Below, one piece after another: positions 1-5,680 of a stretch of DNA of 8,548 nt. The notes under the pieces are model-generated. The model was not told the DNA's origin. It saw only the letters and a list, made by a program, of their open reading frames with translations, and searched no databases. Every line of letters starts with the position of its first letter. Position 1 is the first letter of the stretch. The stretch is from contig DLDC01000119.1 of NCBI GenBank assembly GCA_002480935.1, positions 1 through 8,548 on the forward strand, read 5' to 3'. The position numbers and the translations under genes are program-made. Source of the stretch: Prevotella sp. UBA7782. GTDB lineage: Bacteria; Bacteroidota; Bacteroidia; Bacteroidales; Bacteroidaceae.

Positions 1-227
1 GTATAGTTCATGTGAAACCTCACATTCACCACAGCCGACACGTAACGTGTGTTGGTGCCCAGTTCCTCGGCCAGTTTCTTGGCAGAATAGTTCTTGTCTT
101 TATAGCGTTGATCCATGAGGATAATCTTCAGAATACGTTCTTTCAAATCATCCATCACGCCGGGGCTTACCAGCGAGCGGTAGTGGGCATTCTTTTCTTT
201 CTTTTCTGTGAGATTATATTTGGTCAT
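1..227 (-). CDS. AraC-type helix-turn-helix transcriptional regulator, partial (N-terminal 75 codons)
   Basis: This is the N-terminal part of a DNA-binding regulator, and the rest lies beyond the left edge. Read from the ATG at 227-225 it gives 75 codons. A charged leader (residues 1-25) precedes a helix with DDLKERILKIILMD (26-39). Then comes the first helix-turn-helix of an AraC-type domain: YSAKKLAEELGTNTRYVSAVV (47-67), with the A-x-x-L-G turn. In this kind of Bacteroidales protein the HTH lies almost at the N-terminus, so there is no room for an upstream ligand-binding domain. The regulator would then be a short stand-alone DNA-binding protein, but its true length cannot be seen here. 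A Bacteroidetes-type promoter lies just upstream (261-291), giving a short leader of roughly 26 bases. The target genes cannot be inferred. The family call is fairly secure; subfamily and function are open. Confidence 0.8.
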   Translation of the reverse strand, partial: MTKYNLTEKKEKNAHYRSLVSPGVMDDLKERILKIILMDQRYKDKNYSAKKLAEELGTNTRYVSAVVNVRFHMNY

Positions 228-260
228 AACAACTTTGAATTTATGTAAATTATCCAACTG

Positions 261-291
261 CAAATATAAGAAAAAATCTCGAATTAATCAA
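261..291 (-). promoter_or_regulatory. Bacteroidetes-type promoter for the AraC-type regulator
   Basis: On the minus strand a perfect -7 box TATATTTG (positions 268-261) follows a TTG -33 element (291-289) after exactly 20 bp. This matches the known Bacteroidetes sigma-ABfr consensus (TTG, 19-21 bp, TAnnTTTG). Transcription would start near 254, about 26 bases before the ATG at 227. The call rests on motif match and spacing only. Confidence 0.6.
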
Positions 292-323
292 CTTTTTTCG
301 TTCCCATAGGCTTAATCTAGTTT

Positions 324-373
324 AAAAAGAAGAAAAATAGAGCAATCTTACAGCAACAATGCCAACGCTCTAT
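324..373 (-). terminator. possible intrinsic terminator of the FemAB-like gene
   Basis: A 7-bp inverted repeat, ATAGAGC (337-343) and GCTCTAT (367-373), has a 23-base loop. Read on the minus strand the stem is followed directly by a U-rich run (TTTTTCTTCTTTTT, 337 down to 324). It lies about 66 bases after the stop codon of the upstream minus-strand gene and before the next minus-strand promoter, which suits a terminator. The loop is long and the stem short, so the call is tentative. Confidence 0.4.
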
Positions 374-438
374 CTGCTCCATCAAAAGAATATTGTCTCG
401 CTTTTGGCTTTAGTGTCTTTTTAGACCTACCTTTCAGG

Positions 439-1416
439 TCATTCTCTATACCACCACGAAAGCAGCTTGTTGACCCATGAAATATTGCATCTGAACCACC
501 GGTACGTACTTACGGGCTTGCCGCCAAACGACAGCAGAAAGTCGCGATAGCGATTACGCTTAAACGGTAGTCCCACATTCATGAAGAAGATGTGTTGCTT
601 TCCGTCTTGATAAGCTTGGTTTATCACGTGCCACACCGTGAGCAGACGGGGATGCAGCAATGTGAAGCTCTTCATCCTTGAGCAAACATACCACAGATAG
701 GCATTCCCCTCAGAGTATATCACGGCACTGCCGCCTATGCACGTGTGCTTGTAGAAGGTGCCATATATATGTCCGTTACCCAACCGATGTACGCTCTTGA
801 AGAACTGCTCATTGGGAATATAGCGCGTAGGCTTGAGCCAGAAATATCCTCTCAATGATTTGTAGAAGCTGTGCAGCTCGGCATCATTGGCCACAGCCCG
901 TGTCTCTACACCCTGAGCATAGCTTTTCTTGATGCGCGCCTTCATGCGCTTGTCCAGTCTGTCATAAGGATTCATGGAGTGCAGCGAGTTGTGTATGTGC
1001 ATCCAAGCTACAGGAAAATAGCCCTCCTCCCTGAAGGCCTTATAACCGAACATCTTACGGCTGATGTCACTGAACTCTATGTTGAGGCATAGCCTGTGGC
1101 GCAGAAAGCGCGTAACTTGATGCAGCATAGCTTTGAACACCAAAGGTTTCTCACCCTCATCAGCATATACGCCCTCGCCGTAAACATGAGCCTGATGATA
1201 CATAAAAGGCGGCAGCAGCATGAGGCGGCGCATCATGATGCCCAGCATGTGCCCTCTCACAGCATGCTTTTCATCATAAGCCACAGTCATAAAAGGTTTT
1301 ACGCCGGGTGTGTCATAGAGCACGCTAAAGAGCTGGGCACTATGAAAAAAGTTGTCAGATGGCAACTCAGGCAGCCTGTCCGGGTGTGTGATGACCTCTA
1401 CATGATATGTACGCAT
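439..1416 (-). CDS. FemAB/BioF2-like GNAT-fold acyltransferase
   Basis: This is a 325-residue cytoplasmic protein of the GNAT-fold FemAB/BioF2-like type (acetyl- or aminoacyl-transferases). In other species relatives of this superfamily add amino acids to peptidoglycan precursors or acylate cell-surface sugars; the substrate here is not readable. No signal peptide or membrane span is seen. Supporting marks are the basic KARIKKSYAQGV segment (about 159-170), a strand pair around GNGHIYGTFYKHTCIGGSAVIY (split near 213-234) that fits a GNAT beta-sheet, and the C-terminal FLLSFGG (about 293-299) followed by aromatic residues, common in this group. Start choice: the frame stays open to a TTG at 1440, but the ATG at 1416 is preferred. 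It is preceded by AGGA two bases upstream, and the extra eight residues (MPKESYED) add nothing recognisable. It is transcribed divergently from the DUF2520 operon. The family call is good, the biochemical role unknown. Confidence 0.75.
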   Translation of the reverse strand: MRTYHVEVITHPDRLPELPSDNFFHSAQLFSVLYDTPGVKPFMTVAYDEKHAVRGHMLGIMMRRLMLLPPFMYHQAHVYGEGVYADEGEKPLVFKAMLHQVTRFLRHRLCLNIEFSDISRKMFGYKAFREEGYFPVAWMHIHNSLHSMNPYDRLDKRMKARIKKSYAQGVETRAVANDAELHSFYKSLRGYFWLKPTRYIPNEQFFKSVHRLGNGHIYGTFYKHTCIGGSAVIYSEGNAYLWYVCSRMKSFTLLHPRLLTVWHVINQAYQDGKQHIFFMNVGLPFKRNRYRDFLLSFGGKPVSTYRWFRCNISWVNKLLSWWYRE

Positions 1417-1465
1417 ATCCTCATAGCTTTCTTTTGGCAAAAATACGACAAATTATTTAATTTTC

Positions 1466-1503
1466 CAAATATAAAGATAAAAACTCTAAAGATACGTATC
1501 AAA
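1466..1503 (-). promoter_or_regulatory. candidate promoter of the FemAB-like gene
   Basis: On the minus strand there is a perfect -7 box TATATTTG (1473-1466), but the nearest TTTG -33 element (1503-1500) is 26 bp away, which is too far. An overlapping imperfect box TATCTTTA (1479-1472) has the ideal 20-bp spacing from that same TTTG. One of the two is probably used, giving a leader of about 45-50 bases to the ATG at 1416. Confidence 0.4.
1491..1500. promoter_or_regulatory. perfect 10-bp palindrome in divergent promoter region
   Basis: GATACGTATC is its own reverse complement. It sits between the minus-strand -33 element (1500-1503, overlapping by one base) and about 18 bp upstream of the plus-strand -7 box (1519-1526), where the -33 region of the plus-strand operon should be. 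The position would suit an operator acting on both genes. A single 10-bp palindrome can arise by chance, so confidence is low. Confidence 0.25.
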
Positions 1504-1518
1504 TTAATCGCTTTTAGC

Positions 1519-1526
1519 TAACTTTG
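1519..1526 (+). promoter_or_regulatory. -7 promoter box of the DUF2520-kdsC-maf-DUF5686 operon
   Basis: TAACTTTG matches the Bacteroidetes TAnnTTTG box exactly. No TTG is found 19-21 bp upstream, where the GATACGTATC palindrome lies instead. Because the ATG is at 1534, only 7 bases after the box, transcription from it would start within a few bases of the start codon, giving a nearly leaderless mRNA. Confidence 0.45.
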
Positions 1527-1533
1527 CACTATT

Positions 1534-2307
1534 ATGAAGATAGTTATGATAGGAGCCGGCAACGTTGCCACCCACTTGGCAACGTCCTTAATGAATGCCG
1601 GGCACGACATTGTGCAGATATACAGCCGTACATGGGCCTCGGCTTCAGCTCTTGCCACCTTGGCGGGAGGCGCGGCAACCGATAAGCTCGATGATGTAGT
1701 TACCACGGCCGATGTGTATATATTCTCGCTCACCGACAGTGTACTGGGCGAAATCATTCCCCGCATCACCAAAGGCAGAGAGCGCAAGGTTATGGTACAC
1801 ACGGCAGGATCAATGCCCTTGAGCATCTTCGAGGGCATGGCTCTTCATTATGGTGTGCTCTACCCTATGCAGACCTTTTCTAAGCAGCGCAAGGTGAACC
1901 TGAGAGAAACGCCTTTCTTCATCGAGGCCAACGATGATTATACCCGCAATTGCCTCATGCAGCTGGCCGGCGATCTCTCCGACAATGTGCGATATGCCAC
2001 TTCTGAGCAGCGCAAATACCTGCACCTGAGCGCCGTATGGGCCTGCAACTTCACCAACCATTGCTATGCCATTGCGGCCGAAATACTGCAGAAGCATGAC
2101 ATACCCTTCAGCGTTATGCTTCCGCTCATAGACGAGACGGCGCGTAAAGTGCACGAGCTGTCGCCCAAGGAGGCTCAGACAGGGCCGGCCGTACGCTTTG
2201 ATGAAAACGTAATCAGGGCACAGGCACAGTTGCTGAAAAGCGATCCTCTGGTAAAGGACTTATATGAACGTATGTCTTTAAGCATTAGTAGATTAGCAAA
2301 GAAATGA
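1534..2307 (+). CDS. Rossmann-fold and DUF2520 domain oxidoreductase
   Basis: This 257-residue cytoplasmic protein is probably an NAD(P)-dependent oxidoreductase of unknown substrate. The first strand and loop read KIVMIGAGNVATHLA (2-16), with the nucleotide-binding GxGxxA motif at G7, G9 and A12. This is the N-terminal fold shared with F420-dependent NADP oxidoreductase, pyrroline-5-carboxylate reductase and ketopantoate reductase relatives. A second strand, ADVYIFSLTDS (about 59-69), and VMVHTAGSMPL (about 87-97) continue the fold. The helical C-terminal half matches the DUF2520 pattern: NFTNH at 172-176 and the TGPxxRxD signature at T216, G217, P218, R221 and D223. Start at 1534 is chosen because the first beta strand begins right at residue 2. 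Its stop overlaps the next gene's ATG by ATGA, suggesting translational coupling to a KdsC-type phosphatase. The fold is clear, the reaction is not. Confidence 0.85.
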   Translation: MKIVMIGAGNVATHLATSLMNAGHDIVQIYSRTWASASALATLAGGAATDKLDDVVTTADVYIFSLTDSVLGEIIPRITKGRERKVMVHTAGSMPLSIFEGMALHYGVLYPMQTFSKQRKVNLRETPFFIEANDDYTRNCLMQLAGDLSDNVRYATSEQRKYLHLSAVWACNFTNHCYAIAAEILQKHDIPFSVMLPLIDETARKVHELSPKEAQTGPAVRFDENVIRAQAQLLKSDPLVKDLYERMSLSISRLAKK

Positions 2308-2822
2308 TAAACTATAACTTAAAAGCCGTCAAAGCCATAGTCTTTGATGTAGACGGAGTGCTCTCTTGTGCCACTATAGCCATGGACAGCGAGGGTGACC
2401 CCATTCGCACCATCAACATCAAGGATGGCTATGCCATACAACTGGCTGTGAAGATGGGCATCAAACTGGCCATCATGACGGGTGGACACAATGAGAATAT
2501 ACGCCGCAGGTATCAGTATTTGGGGGTAGAAGATGTTTTCTTGAAGTGCTCGCAAAAGACCGAAACATGGCATAAATATCTTGCCGAAAACCATTTACAG
2601 CCGGAGGAAGTGGTATATATGGGCGACGATATTCCTGACCTTAAAGTGATGAAGTTGGCCGGTTGCCCTTGCTGCCCCAAAGACGCGGCATCCGAGATAA
2701 AGGCTGTGGCGAAGTATGTGAGCGACTATACGGGCGGCAACGGTTGCGCCCGCGACATTATAGAGCAGGTGCTTCGCGCTAAGGGATTATGGTTGAGCGA
2801 TGACAAAGCATTCGGGTGGTAA
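2304..2822 (+). CDS. kdsC: KdsC-type HAD phosphatase (3-deoxy-D-manno-octulosonate 8-phosphate phosphatase)
   Basis: This is a small capless HAD phosphatase (172 residues, normal for KdsC). KdsC removes the phosphate from KDO-8-phosphate to give KDO, the first sugar of the LPS inner core; it is cytoplasmic and works as a tetramer. HAD motif I is FDVDGVLS (14-21), with nucleophile D15 and acid/base D17. Motif II is MTGG (58-61) with T59. The motif III lysine is probably K85, after FLKCSQ. Motif IV is MGDDIPDL (106-113), with metal-binding D108, D109 and D112. The glycine-rich tail motif GGNGCARDIIE (about 144-154) resembles the C-terminal segment that KdsC lends to a neighbouring subunit. The family's usual DGVLTDG is DGVLSCA here. 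The ATG overlaps the DUF2520 stop (ATGA). The KdsC-like class is strongly supported; a related sugar-acid phosphate (such as KDN-9-phosphate) remains possible. Confidence 0.85.
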   Translation: MINYNLKAVKAIVFDVDGVLSCATIAMDSEGDPIRTINIKDGYAIQLAVKMGIKLAIMTGGHNENIRRRYQYLGVEDVFLKCSQKTETWHKYLAENHLQPEEVVYMGDDIPDLKVMKLAGCPCCPKDAASEIKAVAKYVSDYTGGNGCARDIIEQVLRAKGLWLSDDKAFGW

Positions 2823-2861
2823 CGCTCAAGGCAACATTTACTATTAATATAGGTATAGACA

Positions 2862-3458
2862 ATGAACACAGAAAAATTCTTACCCAACCCCTATAAGAAA
2901 ATAATTCTAGCCAGCAAATCGCCCAGACGCCGCGAACTGTTGGCCGGACTGGATCTTGATTTCGAGGTGAAAGTCATTCCGGGAATAGCAGAAAACTATC
3001 CTGACTGTCTGCCTTCAGAGCGCATTCCGCAATACATAGCTGCCGAAAAAGCTGAGGCTTACAAGGGCAGCATCGCTCCGGATGAAGTGTTGATTACGGC
3101 CGACACCGTAGTGATACTTAACGATGAGATTATGGGGAAGCCCAAGGATGATGCCCAAGCCCGAGAAATGTTGCATAAGCTGAGCGGAAAGACACATCAG
3201 GTAACAACAGGTGTGTGCCTCACTACGGTCAGTAGTCAGAAGCAATTCCATGTCACGAGCCACGTAACCTTTAAGTTGCTCTCTGACGATGAGATAGACT
3301 ATTACGTAAGTCACTATCATCCGCTCGACAAGGCCGGAGCCTATGGCATACAAGAGTGGATAGGCTATGTGGGCGTGACACGCCTTGAGGGAAGCTTCTT
3401 CAACGTTATGGGACTGCCCGTGCAGCGCATTTGGGAAGAACTAAAAACCATTAAATGA
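2862..3458 (+). CDS. maf: Maf family nucleotide pyrophosphatase (dTTP/UTP-type)
   Basis: This is a 198-residue Maf/Ham1-fold protein. Maf enzymes split non-canonical or excess nucleoside triphosphates to the monophosphate and pyrophosphate, and some members affect septum formation. The motifs run in order: LASKSPRRRELL (16-27), the substrate-binding S-x-S-P-R-R loop; TADTVVIL (79-86), with the likely catalytic D81; MGKPKD (91-96); and DKAGAYGIQEW (156-166). The KAGAYGIQ segment fits the dTTP/UTP pyrophosphatase (YhdE-like) branch better than the 7-methyl-GTP (YceF-like) branch; this is inference from motif memory. The gene begins 39 bases after the KdsC stop and its own TGA overlaps the next ATG (ATGA at 3455-3458). 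Length is normal for the family and no key residue is missing. Confidence 0.93.
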   Translation: MNTEKFLPNPYKKIILASKSPRRRELLAGLDLDFEVKVIPGIAENYPDCLPSERIPQYIAAEKAEAYKGSIAPDEVLITADTVVILNDEIMGKPKDDAQAREMLHKLSGKTHQVTTGVCLTTVSSQKQFHVTSHVTFKLLSDDEIDYYVSHYHPLDKAGAYGIQEWIGYVGVTRLEGSFFNVMGLPVQRIWEELKTIK

Positions 3459-5617
3459 CGCACAGTGCCCTTTCTGCCATCTCAAAGTGCCTATTTCGCA
3501 TTGCGAAAGTGCCTATTTTGCATGTCAAAAAGGCCTATTTCGCAATTCCCTCATGGCACTTCGGCTGGCGAGAGGCTGCAAGACGCGCCGCGTTATTGCT
3601 TATATGCCTTATGGCCAGTAACTTAGCACAAGGCAAGAAGCTAGACAAGGCATTACTAAATCGTATTTTTCACTACCCGGAGATATGGAACGACTCGCTG
3701 CCTGACAGCATCCGAAGCAACTCTTACACCAAGGTGCTCTTGCAAGTGCCGCGCCGCAATATGTTGCTGATGTGTGTTCCGTCACTCGTCTACTTGGCCC
3801 GCGACCGTCAACGCACCTTTTTCACTGAGAGCTATGGCACCACCATCGTGCGCAGAGACGGCAGAGTGGATAGCCAATACAACATCTGGTTGAGCACAAT
3901 TTATCATCGACACCGCACATTGCCTAACCTTACGCCTTATTTATTTCCGCATCTTTACAGACCAACACTGTTTAATGACCATATTCTGTCACCTTTCTAT
4001 GCTGCCAATCATAAGTTTTATAGCTATAAGTTAGAGGAAGACTTTAACGGAAATCCGGTTCTTGCTTTCCATAGTAAGCTTATCAACACTCAGCTCATCA
4101 GGCGGGGCAAGGCCCATATAGACTTAGCAACCGGACGTCTCATCGATTTGTGGATGGAGGGAGAATACGATATGGCGCACTTCCGAATAGATGTCACCAT
4201 GGGTACAGAAGGCATCCGCTCGCTCATTCCGGCGTCTTGCCGCATCCAGGTAAAGATATCCGTCACCGGAAACATCATCCTCTGCGATGTGCTTTCTAAA
4301 TATGGCCTGCCCCAGTCGCTGCCTGACACGCTCCGCGATGCTGATAATCGTGCGGCCATGGACAGTGTGCGCCCCGTTCAGCTTAAGGTCCTAGAGCGGC
4401 AAACCATCAGCCGATATGACTCTGCGCACGCTGCCAACAACACCAGCGACTCGTTGCCAGTCGTTAAGAAACGCAAGAAAAGTGTGGTGAAACATGTGCT
4501 ATGGGACATCATAGGCAGCAATATGGTCAACAAGATTAATACCTCATTTGATGAAAAGCGAGGCACGCTGCGCTTCGGTCCCATCTTCAACCCTCTCTTT
4601 TTCGGTTATAGCAAGCAAAAAGGTGTGGTTTATCGCACCGATATAAGGGGCAGCTACATTTTCAACGGCAACAGTGATTTGTCGCTGAGAATGCGCGCCG
4701 GCTACTCCTTCAAGCAGCGTCAGTTTTTCTTTAACCTTCCGTTGCAATATTCTTTCAATAAGGCTCGTAACGGATTTGTACGCATCGAATTATCTAATGG
4801 CAATCGAATTACCAACTCGCAGTTGCTTGACAAGATAAAGGATGTGAAGATAGACACTGTGAAATGGAATGAGTTGGGGCTCGACTACTTTAAGGATATG
4901 CGTTTCGACTTCTCTTTTAACTACGACGTCATCAAGAGTTTTCTTGGCCTTAGGGCCGGATTTACCAGTCACAGGCGCTCGGCTGTAGATCAGAAAGGAT
5001 TTAAATTGCTGGGCAAAGATCCCACTTACACCTCGTTTGCTCCCTATTTGCGGTTGCAACTACGGCCACTGACAGACCGCGTGCCATTGGTGGTCACCGC
5101 AGAGTATGAGCAAGGTCTGAAGACATTGGGAGGTGAGATAAGCTACGGCAGGCTGGAAATAGACGGTCAGTACCGGCTCAACATGAGCTGCATGCGCTCG
5201 TTGCAGCTTCGTTCGGGTTTCGGTTGTTACACCCAAAGAGGTGGCAACGACTATTTCTTGGATTATGACAACTTTCGTGAAAACTATCTCCAGGGAGGAT
5301 GGAACGATGATTGGTCGGGAGAGTTTGAGCTGCTCAACTCCAACTGGTATAATGCATCCAATTATTACTTCCGCTCCAATGCCACTTATGAGAGCCCTCT
5401 TTTGTTCCTTTCGTGGGTGCCCAAAGTGGGGCAAGTGGTAGAGAAAGAGCGCATCTACTTCAGCACCCTTACCGTGAAAGGCCTTTACCCTTATATCGAG
5501 GCAGGCTATAGTTTTACCACCCGATTATTGTCTATGGGCATCTTCACAGCCACTTCACCCCATAAGTTTGAGGGTGTGGGCATCAAGATGGGCTTCGAGC
5601 TCTTCAATAATTGGTGA
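3455..5617 (+). CDS. DUF5686-like outer-membrane beta-barrel protein
   Basis: This 720-residue protein is probably exported to the outer membrane; function unknown. The hydrophobic core ALLLICLMA (46-54), after REAARR and before SNLAQG (55-60), looks like a signal peptide cut near residue 58-60. That leaves an unusually long stretch of about 40 residues before it. A soluble part follows (about 61-340), including the DUF5686-like LSPFYAANHKFYSYKL (178-193). A basic KKRKK linker (near 335) leads to alternating amphipathic strands from about residue 370 to the end, ending in the aromatic FELFNNW, as expected for a barrel's final strand. The N-terminal carboxypeptidase-regulatory-like domain often seen in this family is absent. 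The ATG overlaps the maf stop (ATGA), but a 22-bp-period repeat lies inside codons 11-32. In-frame GTG (3509) or TTG (3518) starts are possible; the next ATG (3611, M53) would lose most of the signal peptide. Confidence 0.7.
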   Translation: MTHSALSAISKCLFRIAKVPILHVKKAYFAIPSWHFGWREAARRAALLLICLMASNLAQGKKLDKALLNRIFHYPEIWNDSLPDSIRSNSYTKVLLQVPRRNMLLMCVPSLVYLARDRQRTFFTESYGTTIVRRDGRVDSQYNIWLSTIYHRHRTLPNLTPYLFPHLYRPTLFNDHILSPFYAANHKFYSYKLEEDFNGNPVLAFHSKLINTQLIRRGKAHIDLATGRLIDLWMEGEYDMAHFRIDVTMGTEGIRSLIPASCRIQVKISVTGNIILCDVLSKYGLPQSLPDTLRDADNRAAMDSVRPVQLKVLERQTISRYDSAHAANNTSDSLPVVKKRKKSVVKHVLWDIIGSNMVNKINTSFDEKRGTLRFGPIFNPLFFGYSKQKGVVYRTDIRGSYIFNGNSDLSLRMRAGYSFKQRQFFFNLPLQYSFNKARNGFVRIELSNGNRITNSQLLDKIKDVKIDTVKWNELGLDYFKDMRFDFSFNYDVIKSFLGLRAGFTSHRRSAVDQKGFKLLGKDPTYTSFAPYLRLQLRPLTDRVPLVVTAEYEQGLKTLGGEISYGRLEIDGQYRLNMSCMRSLQLRSGFGCYTQRGGNDYFLDYDNFRENYLQGGWNDDWSGEFELLNSNWYNASNYYFRSNATYESPLLFLSWVPKVGQVVEKERIYFSTLTVKGLYPYIEAGYSFTTRLLSMGIFTATSPHKFEGVGIKMGFELFNNW
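3484..3549. repeat. three-copy tandem repeat with 22-bp period
   Basis: Three consecutive units begin at 3484, 3506 and 3528. The shared core is AAAGTGCCTATTTCGCAT, written AAAAGGCCTATTTCGCAA in the third copy. Copies 1 and 2 agree at 17 of the first 18 bases; copies 2 and 3 agree at 16 of 22. A much weaker fourth unit (AGTGCC conserved) is in phase at 3462, just after the maf stop codon. The end of one unit and the start of the next form an inverted repeat, TTTCGCA-T-TGCGAAA (3494-3508). Because 22 is not a multiple of three, the three copies are read in different frames and give unrelated peptides. Confidence 0.85.
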
Positions 5618-5647
5618 TAGCAATGCGATGCTTTCAAGTTTTTTTAG

Positions 5648-5655
5648 TACTTTTG
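5648..5655 (+). promoter_or_regulatory. -7 promoter box of the helicase gene
   Basis: TACTTTTG matches the Bacteroidetes TAnnTTTG box in the 63-bp gap after the DUF5686-like gene. No TTG is seen at the expected 19-21 bp upstream, where the sequence is a run of T residues (5639-5645). A start near 5661 would give a leader of about 20 bases before the ATG at 5681. This suggests the helicase can be transcribed separately from the upstream operon. Confidence 0.4.
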
Positions 5656-5680
5656 CATTATTCAACCAAATCTAGACATC

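Larger units (their letters stand above)
228..438. other. intergenic region without a gene
   Basis: These 211 bases separate two minus-strand genes. They are AT-rich and no plausible protein is encoded on either strand. They hold the promoter of the AraC-type regulator and a possible terminator of the acyltransferase gene. A small hairpin, GACCT/AGGTC (424-440), overlaps the stop codon of the acyltransferase gene, but it has no U-run after it on the minus strand. Nothing else was recognised. Confidence 0.6.

Noticed and set aside
12..248. 78-codon plus-strand reading frame
   Set aside because: It is the antisense of the AraC-type regulator, whose translated sequence clearly shows a helix-turn-helix.
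1417..1440. TTG start at 1440 for the acyltransferase gene
   Set aside because: The extra eight residues add no recognisable fold element, and a normal ATG with a close purine-rich AGGA lies at 1416. It cannot be fully excluded.
1096..1521. 141-codon plus-strand reading frame
   Set aside because: It lies opposite the well-supported acyltransferase gene and continues through an AT-rich promoter region; the product shows no family features.
2823..2861. promoter for maf in the 39-bp gap
   Set aside because: No TAnnTTTG box with proper spacing was seen; the gap is short and fits read-through from the upstream genes.
3484..3549. CRISPR array
   Set aside because: The units adjoin each other with no unique spacers between them, and there are no cas genes in the window.
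5618..5647. intrinsic terminator after the DUF5686-like gene
   Set aside because: Only a 4-bp AGCA/TGCT stem is possible and the T-run begins several bases later; too weak to call.
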